A stretch of DNA of 64,000 nt. Source: Bacteroidota bacterium. GTDB lineage: Bacteria; Bacteroidota; Bacteroidia; Bacteroidales; JAADJA01. The stretch's first letter is position 1; every line of letters begins with the position of its first letter. Made by a program: the position numbers and the translations under genes. The notes below the pieces were generated by a model, which did not search any database, had not been told where the DNA came from, and saw only the letters and a list, made by a program, of their open reading frames with translations. This document shows, one piece after another, positions 1 to 9,062 of this stretch. Location: the NCBI GenBank assembly GCA_020444515.1, contig JAHLKX010000002.1, positions 248,001 through 312,000 on the forward strand, in the 5' to 3' direction.

Positions 1-427
1 TGGTAGCAAAAGCAGCATCCGTCACATCCTTTAGTTTGTTGGTATTATCACTCAAGGATTTCAAACCCGTACCCAGGCTTTCGATCAATTCTGGTCCGAT
101 CTTGGCTTCAGATAACATCTTATCCAGATCCTCGGTCAATCCTTCTTTTCTTTGTTCATCTTCAATTTCGGCAGTTACACCATGGTACATTCCAGCTAGC
201 TCGGGATATACAAGGCTCCAATCTGGTTCAACATGTGGAGGTTCAAATGCTGAAAAGAAGAAGATAATGGACTCAGTAGTCAGACCAATGATAAGCATGA
301 TATCAGCACCATTGTAGTGATTGATCTTGAACAATGCTCCCAAAATTACAACGGAGGCGCCAATACCATAAAGCTTGGCCATAAAGTTTTTAAAACCCCT
401 ACTTTTTACAATGTTATTTAATCCCAT
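1..427 (-). CDS. gldL: GldL/PorL type IX secretion motor subunit, 3' part cut by window edge
   Basis: I translated this stretch from the complement of the ATG at 425-427; the reading frame stays open to base 1, so only the N-terminal 142 residues are present. GldL (PorL) is an inner-membrane protein that with GldM forms the proton-driven motor of the type IX secretion system and of gliding. The visible part has the family layout: a short basic N-terminus (MGLNNIVKS), a first membrane helix (GIGASVVILGALF), the GldL-typical KINHYNGADIM loop, a second helix (LIIGLTTESIIFFFSAF), then a charged cytoplasmic region starting EPPHVEPDWSLVYPEL. It follows gldK by 51 bases on the same strand, the usual order in gldKLMN operons. 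gldM and gldN are expected beyond the left edge. Confidence 0.9.
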   Translation of the reverse strand, partial: MGLNNIVKSRGFKNFMAKLYGIGASVVILGALFKINHYNGADIMLIIGLTTESIIFFFSAFEPPHVEPDWSLVYPELAGMYHGVTAEIEDEQRKEGLTEDLDKMLSEAKIGPELIESLGTGLKSLSDNTNKLKDVTDAAFAT

Positions 428-478
428 GATTAGTGATAAAAATTAAATAAAATATGATTTTAGACTCTGTTAATTCTC

Positions 479-1843
479 TTATTTCTTATAAATGTGTGAG
501 GCTTTGGCAGGATTGTCATCTTTCTGCCGTCCCAGATAAGGTTGTACACAACGGAATCCGATATACGATTTCGCTGTATCCTGGTATTCGTAAGAACGGG
601 CAGCAACCTGAAGGTAATATCCTACATCTTTCCATGATCCACCCCGAACAACTTTACGCTTTAACACTGCCGGATCATTGATATCGGCGTTGTATTGATA
701 ATGTGGATTAAGATCCCAGGTAAAGTTATAGGACGACTCATCAAAAGCATCGGCAGTCCATTCAGCCACATTACCCGACATATCATACAATCCCCAATCA
801 TTGGGCGGATAATGTGCTACTATAATAGGTGTCGCACCTCCATCATCGGTGTAATTTCCGCGAAGGGGTTTATAGTTTCCTAAGAAACATCCTTTATCAT
901 TTCTGGTGTAAGGTCCTCCCCAGGGATAGGGGTTAAAATCATGACCACCACGTGCAGCCCATTCCCATTCGGCCTCGGTGGGAAGCCTGTAGTCATGGAT
1001 GCTTGCATCACCTTTTTTCGATGCTAGAAATGAATTTTTAATTTGTGTTCTCCAAACACAAAAAGCCTTGGCCTGGCGCCAATTTACGCCAACTACAGGG
1101 TAATTATCATAAGCTGGGTGCCAGAAATATTTTTGCGTCAATGGCTCATTGAATGAGTATGAATAATCATATAGCCACACCAGGGTATCCGGATAAACAT
1201 TAACAACCTCTTTCCTTACGTAAACAGACCTGTCCTGAAGGCCTTGCGGACGGTTGTTCAGGGATCCGGCTTCAACATTTCCATCTTGGCTGAAATCCTT
1301 TTTAGCTGCAGCCTGGAGATCTACCCAATAATACTCATAATTGAATTTACGGGTATCAAATTCTTTTTTTCTGAAATACCGCTCGTGTTCCGGCAAATAC
1401 ATTTCTGCCAGGATATCCCTTTCCTCTTCACCATCCCAATCGATTCTGCTATCCCAGTTCAGATAAGGAGGATCAAAGAATTCTCCGGTTTTTCGGTCTT
1501 CCTCGATCAGGTATTCTTCAGGATTCATATCTCCTAATAATACCCTCGCAATGGAGTCACGGACCCAGAATACAAATTGACGGTACTCATTGTTCGTAAT
1601 CTCCGTTTCATCCATATAGAATGCAGCGATGGTCACGGTTCGGGGTTGCGAAATGAGGGCATAATCTGCATCCTCTTCACCTGCACCCATGGTAAAACTA
1701 CCCAGCGGGATATATGCCATGCCATATGGTGTAGGCTGATAATATGGTTTACGGTTTTGCACGCCAACCAGTTCACCATTCCCTGAACTACCACAGCTAC
1801 CAAGAATGATTAAAGCGGCCAGATATAAAAAGACTCTTTTCAT
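479..1843 (-). CDS. gldK: GldK/PorK T9SS ring lipoprotein
   Basis: This 454-residue protein is the outer-membrane lipoprotein that with GldN/PorN builds the periplasmic ring of the type IX secretion system. The N-terminus is a lipoprotein signal (MKRVFLYLAALIILGSC, lipobox LGSC, Cys17). The rest has the formylglycine-generating-enzyme (SUMF) fold typical of GldK: MGAGEEDADYAL near residue 52, FYMDETEITNNEYRQFV near 75-90, YPVVGVNWRQAKAFCVW, RLPTEAEWEWAARGG near 290, YDMSGNVAEWTAD near 350, and VVRGGSWKD with IGFRCVQ at the end. It lies between porP/sprF (93 bases upstream) and gldL (51 bases downstream), all leftward, so one transcript is likely. In this family the fold is structural, and no enzymatic role is assumed. 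Confidence 0.93.
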   Translation of the reverse strand: MKRVFLYLAALIILGSCGSSGNGELVGVQNRKPYYQPTPYGMAYIPLGSFTMGAGEEDADYALISQPRTVTIAAFYMDETEITNNEYRQFVFWVRDSIARVLLGDMNPEEYLIEEDRKTGEFFDPPYLNWDSRIDWDGEEERDILAEMYLPEHERYFRKKEFDTRKFNYEYYWVDLQAAAKKDFSQDGNVEAGSLNNRPQGLQDRSVYVRKEVVNVYPDTLVWLYDYSYSFNEPLTQKYFWHPAYDNYPVVGVNWRQAKAFCVWRTQIKNSFLASKKGDASIHDYRLPTEAEWEWAARGGHDFNPYPWGGPYTRNDKGCFLGNYKPLRGNYTDDGGATPIIVAHYPPNDWGLYDMSGNVAEWTADAFDESSYNFTWDLNPHYQYNADINDPAVLKRKVVRGGSWKDVGYYLQVAARSYEYQDTAKSYIGFRCVQPYLGRQKDDNPAKASHIYKK

Positions 1844-1935
1844 TTGAAAGCTGATTTTATTCGAATTTATATAGTATACTATAATATAAATGGTATTTTA
1901 CAAATTCTTATCCCAAAAGGTTACAATTCATTCTG

Positions 1936-2904
1936 TTATAAGAACCTTGTATTTTTATAACTTTCACGTCCCCGATCAAAATTAAGCTTAAAACAATAAC
2001 CAATCATAATTTCGTGACTGCCGCTGCTGCCTATTTTTGAGGTGGGGATTGTGTAGGCATATCCTACCCGCACATCTTTAATTTTTAAACCTAACAATAC
2101 TGAAATTGGATCCATATTTCTGATAGCGCTATAACTAACGCCTCCCCAAACCTTATTATTGTACTTTAACAAAGCAGCAACATCATACTGTGTTTTTACC
2201 ATATCCGATTTGATAAGGATAGAGGGCTCAATCACGTACGAAGGGTTAGATGGGAAGGCAAACTCATAACCTGCATTGAAATAATAATGCCTTTTTGTAT
2301 TGTATGAAAGGGTAGTTGATTGTTCTTCAGAAATGCGGGTTGTTGATAAGCCCACATAAAATTTTTCAGGAACTACGTAATGAATTCCAAAGCCAAAGTC
2401 GAGCAGCATGTCACTCTGATCACCCTTTCCTTCAATGAGTGGATCACCAGCATCCCGTGCCCCTTTTTCAAGTGAGGCAAAATCAACACTTCCATTGATA
2501 AACCCGACCTGAACACCAACGCCAAGGTTTCCCATGCCAATATCTTTCCGATAAGCATAGAGCAGTTTTACGCCAATCTCCTTTTGAAAACCCAACTGAT
2601 CCTGGTAAATAGAGGCTCCAACACCGCCGTGCAGAATGTTTAACGGGCTATGAATATTGATGGAATAAGATTGCGGAGCAACATTGTTACCCTCTTCATC
2701 TTTGAATCCGACCCATTGCTGACGAACCAGACCAGTTGCACAAATGCCCCCGATACTTCCAGTAAAACCAGGATTATAGCTTACCTGGTTAAACATGTTG
2801 TGCGCATTGTGCTGCTCCTGTTGAGCCTGTAGTGTTACGATTGGAAAAAATAAGACAACAGCGCAAAGGGCACGAAAGATATATTTCATCTGTTTAATGT
2901 CCAT
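1936..2904 (-). CDS. PorP/SprF-family T9SS outer-membrane protein
   Basis: This PorP/SprF-type protein has up to 322 residues and is predicted to be an outer-membrane beta-barrel. Members work with the type IX translocon, often tethering particular cargo or PorE-like proteins. The hallmark N-terminal region is present after the signal peptide: HNAHNMFNQVSYNPGFTGS, then RQQWVGF, and IHSPL with GGVGASIYQDQLGF, followed by many alternating beta-strand segments and a C-terminal barrel stretch (IMIGYCFKLNF). The open frame begins at 2904 (MDIKQ), but the signal peptide fits better if translation starts at the internal ATG at 2887-2889 (MKYIFRALCAVVLF). It heads the gldK-gldL run. Whether it is the PorP or a SprF paralogue cannot be decided from the sequence. 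Confidence 0.88.
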   Translation of the reverse strand: MDIKQMKYIFRALCAVVLFFPIVTLQAQQEQHNAHNMFNQVSYNPGFTGSIGGICATGLVRQQWVGFKDEEGNNVAPQSYSINIHSPLNILHGGVGASIYQDQLGFQKEIGVKLLYAYRKDIGMGNLGVGVQVGFINGSVDFASLEKGARDAGDPLIEGKGDQSDMLLDFGFGIHYVVPEKFYVGLSTTRISEEQSTTLSYNTKRHYYFNAGYEFAFPSNPSYVIEPSILIKSDMVKTQYDVAALLKYNNKVWGGVSYSAIRNMDPISVLLGLKIKDVRVGYAYTIPTSKIGSSGSHEIMIGYCFKLNFDRGRESYKNTRFL

Positions 2905-3321
2905 TTTAAAAGGTGGCTAAATTAACAAAAAAAATTAATTGCAAAAACTTCATTTTATGAATTGACCGGTAAATCCTAAGATTTTCCGATTTGACGATCA
3001 GCATATCTGAAATGTTTTTGCAACTAATTCTCCGAGTTTGATTGCTTAATATTGTAATTGTTAATAACTTAACCTGAACCGAATCCACTACAAGCCAAAA
3101 TCAATAACGTTAAAATTTGATTATTAGTCTGTAACGAAAATTTCTAATCCAGATCAGCTTTCATTTAAAATGACAAGTTATCTGTTGAAAAAGTTGCCTT
3201 ATCAAAAATAAAGATAAATAAAGATTTGATGTGAAAAAAAACTCAAAAAACTCAAAGGTTAATCTTGAAATACTAATTTTGCGCGCTTTTTCAATTGTAG
3301 AATGGTTAAATTACTATAAAT
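2905..3321. other. Divergent intergenic region, 417 bp
   Basis: This AT-rich gap separates the leftward T9SS genes from the rightward YitT gene. It contains no convincing gene: the short open frame inside it (2906-3088, minus strand) has no start context and no recognisable protein. It should hold the promoters of both flanking units. I can point to one -7 element near its right end (3274-3281). I see no RNA gene and no strong hairpin. Confidence 0.5.
3274..3281 (+). promoter_or_regulatory. Bacteroidota -7 element, YitT gene
   Basis: TAATTTTG fits the TAnnTTTG consensus and lies 41 bases before the ATG at 3322, giving a leader of roughly 35 nt. No good TTG -33 element lies at the usual distance, so this call rests on the -7 box alone. 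Confidence 0.4.
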
Positions 3322-4215
3322 ATGGCATTTATTGTTAAAGAAAAGCTGTTCAGTAAAAAGTGGTTTATCGCTTACAGCCTGATCATTATTGGCGCCTTTA
3401 TTATGGCTTCAGGGTTTGTTTTGTTTATTACTCCCTATAAAATTGTTCCGGGTGGTGTATATGGAATTTCCATAGTGTTGCACCACCTTTTCGGAACCCC
3501 GGTGGGATTAATTGCGTTATGTTTTGATATACCCCTGACCTTATTGGGGATTAAAATTCTGGGACCGCGTTTTGGAATCAAAACCGTTGTAGGTTTTGTT
3601 ATGACAGCAGGCTTTGTTGACTTGCTCACCTATTATTGGGGTGAAAATCCGCTGGTTGAAGGCGATCCCCTTTTATCATCCATATTTGGTGGGGTGTTTG
3701 TTGGATTCGGCCTGGGACTGATTTTTAAGTCGAAAGCCACCTCTGGAGGATCTGATATTGTGGCCATGATCATCAGCAAATATACCCGTCTGCCTCTGGG
3801 TCAACTGATGATCGGTGTTGATTCGGTCATTGTACTGGTGGGCCTCGTGGCTTTCCAGGATTGGAAAATTCCGCTTTATTCTTTAATTGTGATATACATT
3901 ACCGGTAGGCTAATTGATCTTGTTCTTCAGGGGGTTAGTTATGATAAAACCCTCTTTATCATCTCACAAAAACCCCAGGAATTGCGGGATAAGATTATCA
4001 ATGACCTGAACCGGGGAGGGACCTTTATTCCGGGGAAAGGCATGTATAATAATCAAGACCGAACATTGATATACACGGTGGTTAATAGAAGGGAAATGGC
4101 CATGTTGCAGGAGTTTGTTCATAAAATCGACCCGGGAGCGTTCATGACAGTTATCAATGCCAATGAAATTTTGGGCAATGGATTTAAATCTCTGAGGGAT
4201 AAGGTAACAGATTAA
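3322..4215 (+). CDS. YitT family membrane protein (DUF161 + DUF2179)
   Basis: This 297-residue integral membrane protein belongs to the YitT family, whose molecular function is not settled. Five or six hydrophobic helices fill residues 15-205 (IIIGAFIMASGFVLFITPYKIVPGG is the typical first segment, and GGVFVGFGLGLIFKSKATSGGSDIVAMI carries the family's TGGxD-like motif). A soluble C-terminal DUF2179 domain follows from about residue 212 (YDKTLFIISQKPQELRDKI, LIYTVVNRREMAMLQEFV, DPGAFMTVINANEILGNGF). The ATG at 3322 is preceded by the TAATTTTG box. It is monocistronic or leads the short rightward run with the zinc-ribbon gene 61 bases downstream, which has its own -7 box. Confidence 0.88.
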   Translation: MAFIVKEKLFSKKWFIAYSLIIIGAFIMASGFVLFITPYKIVPGGVYGISIVLHHLFGTPVGLIALCFDIPLTLLGIKILGPRFGIKTVVGFVMTAGFVDLLTYYWGENPLVEGDPLLSSIFGGVFVGFGLGLIFKSKATSGGSDIVAMIISKYTRLPLGQLMIGVDSVIVLVGLVAFQDWKIPLYSLIVIYITGRLIDLVLQGVSYDKTLFIISQKPQELRDKIINDLNRGGTFIPGKGMYNNQDRTLIYTVVNRREMAMLQEFVHKIDPGAFMTVINANEILGNGFKSLRDKVTD

Positions 4216-4242
4216 ACCTTCCCTGGGATGTTGACTATTTCT

Positions 4243-4250
4243 TAAATTTG
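4243..4250 (+). promoter_or_regulatory. -7 element, zinc-ribbon gene
   Basis: TAAATTTG (TAnnTTTG) lies 26 bases before the ATG at 4277, so transcription would begin about 20 nt before the start codon. A matching -33 element is not evident. Confidence 0.42.
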
Positions 4251-4276
4251 CAGCTGAACCATTAATTTTTTACACC

Positions 4277-4486
4277 ATGCAACACACAAAATATGTTTGC
4301 CCAAAGTGCAATAACAGGCAGTTTGAAACGGGCGAAATGCGCGCTACCGGTAGTTTTATTACCAAATTATTCAATATTCAGAATCGCAAGTTTACCACCA
4401 TTACCTGCACACAATGCCGGTACACTGAATTTTTTGCAGCATCTAGTAATCAATTGGGTAACATACTTGATTTCTTCACTAATTAA
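4277..4486 (+). CDS. Small zinc-ribbon protein (DUF2082-like)
   Basis: This 69-residue protein has two CxxC knuckles: CPKCNNRQFETGEM near residue 9 and CTQCRYTEFF near residue 49. The spacing and the text between them (ATGSFITKLFNIQNRKFTTITC) match the small zinc-ribbon nucleic-acid-binding family (DUF2082/COG3478). The four cysteines should bind one zinc ion. Its biological role is not known. It is followed 11 bases later by the M48 peptidase gene and may be cotranscribed with it. A longer overlapping frame (4293-4556) is a shadow of this gene. Confidence 0.8.
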   Translation: MQHTKYVCPKCNNRQFETGEMRATGSFITKLFNIQNRKFTTITCTQCRYTEFFAASSNQLGNILDFFTN

Positions 4487-4497
4487 TTTGACTAAAA

Positions 4498-5304
4498 ATG
4501 AACTCGAAACATTTAATTTTTTTGGTAATAATAGGTATACTCCTCGTCTCATGTAAAAAGGATGGTGATAATGATCCCACCTTTAACATTTTTTCGGTGG
4601 AAGATGATATTGCCTTCGGAAAGGATCTCCAATCAGAAATTCATAACAATCCTCAGCAATATCCGATTCTCTCCAAAACACAATATGCTGAGGCCTACAA
4701 CCATATATACCGCATTCGTGATTCCATTCTTTCTTCTGGTGAACTGATCTATGGAGATAAGTTCGACTGGGAAGTGGATATCATCCAAAACGATTCGGTT
4801 TTGAATGCATTTTGTGCACCGGGTGGATATATATGTGTTTATACCGGAATCATTAAGTTTCTTGATAATGAATCCCAGTTTGCCGGAGTAATGGGGCATG
4901 AAATGGCCCATGCTGATCGTCGTCACTCAACGGATCAATTGACCAAAGCCTACGGTATTCAAATTCTTTTGGGTATCCTGGTGGGAAACAATCCCAATCA
5001 ACTTGCTGAGATTGCAGCCAATCTTGCTGCTGGCGTTGCAGCCCTGGCTTTCAGCCGGGATGCGGAATATGAGTCTGATGAGTATAGTGTCAGGTATTTA
5101 TATGAAACCTCCTATGATGCCCGTGGTGTAGGTGGGTTTTTCCTGAAGATGGACGGTAGCCCGCAACCCCCTGAATTCTTAAGCACGCATCCACACCCAG
5201 ATAATCGTTATGAAAAAATAGAACAGGTATGGACGGCTCTTGGCGGAAATCCCGGCGGGTTATATGAAGCAAGTTACCAGGATTTTATAAACAGTTTACC
5301 TTAA
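4498..5304 (+). CDS. M48 family zinc metallopeptidase, lipoprotein
   Basis: This 268-residue periplasmic lipoprotein peptidase is BepA/Oma1-like. The signal ends in a lipobox (IIGILLVSC, Cys19). The M48 catalytic motif HExxH is seen as GHEMAHADRRHS near residue 138, and the downstream zinc-ligand glutamate lies in AEYESDEYSVRYL near residue 190. The sequence FSRDAEYESDE is typical of the family, as is FLSTHPHPDNRYEKI at 228-243. Proteins of this group act in outer-membrane quality control or have general proteolytic roles, and the substrate is unknown. It begins 11 bases after the zinc-ribbon gene. Confidence 0.9.
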   Translation: MNSKHLIFLVIIGILLVSCKKDGDNDPTFNIFSVEDDIAFGKDLQSEIHNNPQQYPILSKTQYAEAYNHIYRIRDSILSSGELIYGDKFDWEVDIIQNDSVLNAFCAPGGYICVYTGIIKFLDNESQFAGVMGHEMAHADRRHSTDQLTKAYGIQILLGILVGNNPNQLAEIAANLAAGVAALAFSRDAEYESDEYSVRYLYETSYDARGVGGFFLKMDGSPQPPEFLSTHPHPDNRYEKIEQVWTALGGNPGGLYEASYQDFINSLP

Positions 5305-5392
5305 AAATTTCCCATTTTTAAATAGGATCAACTTAAATGCATCTCAAAAGCCTGTTTCTCCAGATTCTCAGCTGAGATTTTGATTTTTATTC

Positions 5393-5400
5393 TACTTTTG
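5393..5400 (+). promoter_or_regulatory. -7 element immediately before glyQS start codon
   Basis: TACTTTTG ends only 4 bases before the ATG at 5405. If it works as a promoter, transcription would start at or next to the A of the start codon and the message would be leaderless. No other in-frame ATG lies nearby, and the protein N-terminus at 5405 agrees with the family. Confidence 0.45.
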
Positions 5401-5404
5401 CGCC

Positions 5405-6931
5405 ATGTCAAACAACGAGGATAAATTCAAAAAGATCATAGCCCATGCCAAGGAGTATGGGTTTGTTTTTCAATCCAGTGAGATCTACGACGGACTCGCG
5501 GCTGCCTACGATTATGGTCAATATGGCGTCGAGCTGAAAAATAACATCAAGGAATACTGGTGGAAATCCATGGTTCAGTATCACGAAAATATTGTTGGTC
5601 TGGATGCCGCCATCTTCATGCATCCTACTACATGGAAAGCCTCCGGACATGTGGATGCTTTCAATGATCCGATGATTGATAATAAGGATTCGAAAAAGCG
5701 TTACCGGGCAGATGTTTTGGTGGAGGATCATATTGAAAAAATTCAGTTGAAAATTCAAAAAGATGTTGAGAAAGCCCGTAAACGTTTTGGTGATGATTTT
5801 GATGAAGTTCAGTTTTTAACCACCAACCAACGGATAATTGACCGGCAGAATGAGATTGAGGACATTAAAAAACGTCTTTATACAGCAATGGAAGAAAACA
5901 GGCTGGATGATATCAGAGAGTTGATAGAAGACCTTGGTATTGTTTGTCCGGTCAGTGGATCTCGCAACTGGACTGATGTCAGGCAATTCAATCTTATGTT
6001 TTCCACCGAAATGGGATCACTTAGTGAAGGTGCCAATAAGATATATTTGCGCCCGGAAACAGCCCAGGGTATTTTCGTCAATTATCTCAATATCCAGAAA
6101 ACCGGCCGGATGAAGATTCCCTTTGGAATTGCTCAAATCGGTAAAGCTTTCCGAAATGAAATTGTTGCACGTCAGTTTATTTTCCGTATGCGGGAGTTTG
6201 AACAAATGGAAATGCAATTTTTCGTGCGGCCTGGTCAAGAAATCAAGTGGTTTGAATACTGGAAAGAGCAGCGGATGAATTGGCACCTGAATATGGGTAT
6301 TCCCGAAACAGAATACCGGTTCCATGAACATGATAAACTTGCGCACTATGCCAATGCAGCGTTCGATATTGAATTTAACTTCCCGATGGGATTCAAGGAG
6401 CTGGAAGGTATTCATTCACGGACCGATTTTGATCTCGGTGCGCATCAGAAGTTTTCGGGAAAGAAGATCCAGTATTTTGATCCGGAGATCAACGAAAGTT
6501 ACGTGCCTTACGTGGTTGAAACCTCCATCGGTCTTGACCGAACTTTTTTGGCCGTATTAACTTTTGCTTTTAATGAAGAAAAGCTTGAAGATGGGTCCGA
6601 GCGCGTTGTTATGCGAATTCCTCCTTTCCTGGCACCGATCAAAGCTGCTATTTTACCTCTTGTGAAAAAGGATGGCCTACCAGAGAAAGCGATGGAGATT
6701 TTTGATACCCTGAAGGATGATTACATGTGTTTTTACGAAGAAAAAGATTCGATTGGGAAACGCTACCGCCGGCAGGATGCAATCGGAACACCTTATTGTA
6801 TAACCGTTGATCATCAAACCCTGGAAGACAATACAGTCACTATCCGTGAACGGGATAGCATGCAGCAGGATCGGATCGGGATTGAACAGATCCATGAAAT
6901 TATTAAAAACCGATTAAAGCATAAATCCTGA
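5405..6931 (+). CDS. glyQS: Glycine--tRNA ligase (dimeric class II type)
   Basis: This 508-residue enzyme charges tRNA-Gly with glycine using ATP. It is the single-chain alpha2 type related to the archaeal/eukaryotic enzyme. Seen in order: the N-terminal catalytic part with YGFVFQSSEIYDGLAAAYDYG, the class II motif 2 region (LRPETAQGIFVNY near 217, AQIGKAFRNEI near 240), a conserved REFEQMEMQFF, and motif 3 (SIGLDRTFLAVL near 375). The C-terminal anticodon-binding domain starts at about 405 (PPFLAPIKAAILPLV) and contains YRRQDAIGTPYCITVD and VTIRERDSMQQDRI. Length is close to bacterial relatives. The start codon sits directly behind a TACTTTTG box. Confidence 0.97.
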   Translation: MSNNEDKFKKIIAHAKEYGFVFQSSEIYDGLAAAYDYGQYGVELKNNIKEYWWKSMVQYHENIVGLDAAIFMHPTTWKASGHVDAFNDPMIDNKDSKKRYRADVLVEDHIEKIQLKIQKDVEKARKRFGDDFDEVQFLTTNQRIIDRQNEIEDIKKRLYTAMEENRLDDIRELIEDLGIVCPVSGSRNWTDVRQFNLMFSTEMGSLSEGANKIYLRPETAQGIFVNYLNIQKTGRMKIPFGIAQIGKAFRNEIVARQFIFRMREFEQMEMQFFVRPGQEIKWFEYWKEQRMNWHLNMGIPETEYRFHEHDKLAHYANAAFDIEFNFPMGFKELEGIHSRTDFDLGAHQKFSGKKIQYFDPEINESYVPYVVETSIGLDRTFLAVLTFAFNEEKLEDGSERVVMRIPPFLAPIKAAILPLVKKDGLPEKAMEIFDTLKDDYMCFYEEKDSIGKRYRRQDAIGTPYCITVDHQTLEDNTVTIRERDSMQQDRIGIEQIHEIIKNRLKHKS

Positions 6932-6990
6932 TGTCGTGAATCTACGAGAGCTTCATAAAATATAGCCCCTGAATACAATCCTATACCAAA

Positions 6991-9027
6991 ATGAACAGGA
7001 AAACCTGGGCATTGGCAATCTTATTAATCCTCCCTTCCATATTTTTATATGTTGGAAACAATTTCAACCGTGCTGTATATGCAGGTGATCCCGACTATAT
7101 TTATCTGATGAACGCCATCAACCTGGCCAGGGGAAAAGATGCCGGTCATATCGACAATCCGGGAACACCCGTTATGGAGATTGGAGCGGGCTTGCTTTAT
7201 GTTCATTATTTCCTGGACCAACCCAATGAGAATACCCTGCAGGAATCGGTTTTGAAGGATCCCAATAAATATTTGGAGTTGATACAAAAACTGCTGATCT
7301 TATTGATTACCCTTTCTCTCATTTTTGCCGGCTGGTTTTTTTTCGTAAAAACAGGGAGTATTTGGGTGGCACTCATCATTCAGATGACCCCTTTTATGTC
7401 GGTCAATGTCCTGGAGCGAAGCTGGACAACAGTGGCTCCGGAACCGGTCCTGCTTTTTGTAACAACAATTTATGCTGTTTTATTGGCCTCGTTCTATTTT
7501 GATGAAAAACGACCAGCTCTGCGTTACTTGATCCTCTTCAGTGTTTTCGGTGGCCTGGGATTGGCTACCAAGGCTACTTTTTTGCCTTTGCTGGTCATTC
7601 CGCTATTCCTTTTCAGTGGTTGGCGACCCAGATTGTATTATTTTATGGGTACAGTGGCTGCCTTTTTCTTTTTTACTGTTCCTGCTCACAAACTATATGG
7701 TAGCATGTTCCGTTGGTTCAGCGGGTTGGTTGTCCACAAGGGCATTTATGGCAAGGGTGAACCTGGATTTATTGATTTTTCCGAATACCTTGACAATATT
7801 TTCCGAATATTCATGGATAACCACCTTTTCTCCTCAGTATTGGTGCTTGCAGTAGTTATCATCGCTGTTTATTTGATCAAACACAGGAGATCCGGTTTAA
7901 GTTTGAATTCTAGGGTATTGCTTGCTTTAATTGTTGCAAATGGATTAGGCGTATTGATCGTTGCCAAACATTTTCACCATAATCATTATCTATTGCCTGA
8001 GCTGTCATTGACAGGGCTGTTATTCTTTTTTAGTATTGAAACAGCAGGTGATGTGTTCCGCCAAATAAAATGGAAAACACCACTTAACATCATTTTCTTA
8101 ATAGTCGTAATCCTGATATTTGTTTTAAAATCTGTTCCCCTTTTACAAATTAAAAATGATGGATACCGCTATACCAATAATCAATTTGAAGAAGTCAGCG
8201 AATTCATTGAAAAGAATTACCCGGGATACACGAAAATTTACCATTATCCAGATGGTTTAAATAAAATATCCGCCATAAAATTCGGCAATGGGTACTCCAA
8301 ACTGTCCAATCAGACGGCTTTAAGTGAATTGTATCCACAGGCCTACTTTTTTAATGTCATGACCGGTAATTTTCAATTATGGGAAACGCCCATTATGCCA
8401 GAAAGGATAGTTGAAAAGCATGGCAACAATATCATCATTATCGGCCGTCAAATTGATCATCATGGAATGCAAATTATAAATGGCTTTGGTATTTGGGTGA
8501 AACCTGTTTTTAAGAAATTGTTTCAGGCAGTCTATGTTATTGATAGCATCTCACCGGCATTGAAAAAAGCATCAAGTCAGTTTGAACGAAGAATCAATTG
8601 TGACATGGAGTCGCTCACTGAAAATGGAGACGCAATCAAAGCAGGTGATCAAGTTATTTCGGGTCCAACATATCGTACCAGGGAGATCTCCAGGTCAGGG
8701 GACTTTAGTATCAAGATGGACAAGGATACTCAATATGCTTTTCGTTTCAAGCTGGATAGTATTCATGCAAATCAGGCAGTGGAAATCCGTATTTGGCGAT
8801 ATCCCGAATACAGTGCCGGAACCCTGGTGGTTTCAGCGGAAAATCCAGAGCTATTTTATCAAGCCACTTCACTGGCTTTGGAAACAGATAGCAAGGGTTG
8901 GCAATTGCTGGAGCTTACCTTTGAAGTTCCAGATGTGCAACCCCGGATTTCGTATTTGAATATCTATTTTCGGAACAAAGAAGCCGAAACCCTCTATTTC
9001 GATGATCTTGAAGTGATCATAAGGTGA
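6991..9027 (+). CDS. GT-C-like polytopic membrane protein with C-terminal beta-sandwich domain
   Basis: I do not recognise a named family with certainty. The 678-residue protein starts with an N-terminal helix, then GNNFNRAVYAGDPDYIYLMNA with an early acidic DPD in the first periplasmic loop, and about nine to ten membrane helices to residue 380. This is the layout of GT-C glycosyltransferases of the PMT/ArnT/GT39 kind, which use polyprenyl-phosphate sugars. A soluble part follows (residues 390-520). A final domain (about 535-678) has the look of a CBM-type jelly roll: GDFSIKMDKDTQYAFRF, VEIRIWRYP, WQLLELTFEVP and LYFDDLEVIIR at the C-terminus. It stands alone between glyQS (59 bases) and a convergent peroxidase gene. 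Confidence 0.6.
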   Translation: MNRKTWALAILLILPSIFLYVGNNFNRAVYAGDPDYIYLMNAINLARGKDAGHIDNPGTPVMEIGAGLLYVHYFLDQPNENTLQESVLKDPNKYLELIQKLLILLITLSLIFAGWFFFVKTGSIWVALIIQMTPFMSVNVLERSWTTVAPEPVLLFVTTIYAVLLASFYFDEKRPALRYLILFSVFGGLGLATKATFLPLLVIPLFLFSGWRPRLYYFMGTVAAFFFFTVPAHKLYGSMFRWFSGLVVHKGIYGKGEPGFIDFSEYLDNIFRIFMDNHLFSSVLVLAVVIIAVYLIKHRRSGLSLNSRVLLALIVANGLGVLIVAKHFHHNHYLLPELSLTGLLFFFSIETAGDVFRQIKWKTPLNIIFLIVVILIFVLKSVPLLQIKNDGYRYTNNQFEEVSEFIEKNYPGYTKIYHYPDGLNKISAIKFGNGYSKLSNQTALSELYPQAYFFNVMTGNFQLWETPIMPERIVEKHGNNIIIIGRQIDHHGMQIINGFGIWVKPVFKKLFQAVYVIDSISPALKKASSQFERRINCDMESLTENGDAIKAGDQVISGPTYRTREISRSGDFSIKMDKDTQYAFRFKLDSIHANQAVEIRIWRYPEYSAGTLVVSAENPELFYQATSLALETDSKGWQLLELTFEVPDVQPRISYLNIYFRNKEAETLYFDDLEVIIR

Positions 9028-9062
9028 CTTCAAAGACAATCCAATCAATTTTCCAAATTACC

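Noticed and set aside
36..317. 93-codon plus-strand open frame
   Set aside because: It is antisense to gldL, whose minus-strand translation is clearly the real protein.
479..1843. Several plus-strand open frames of 60-97 codons inside gldK (for example 695-883, 1244-1537, 1577-1786)
   Set aside because: They are shadows of gldK, with no start context and no family sequence.
2906..3088. 60-codon minus-strand open frame upstream of porP
   Set aside because: It lies in the AT-rich promoter region and its product has no recognisable character.
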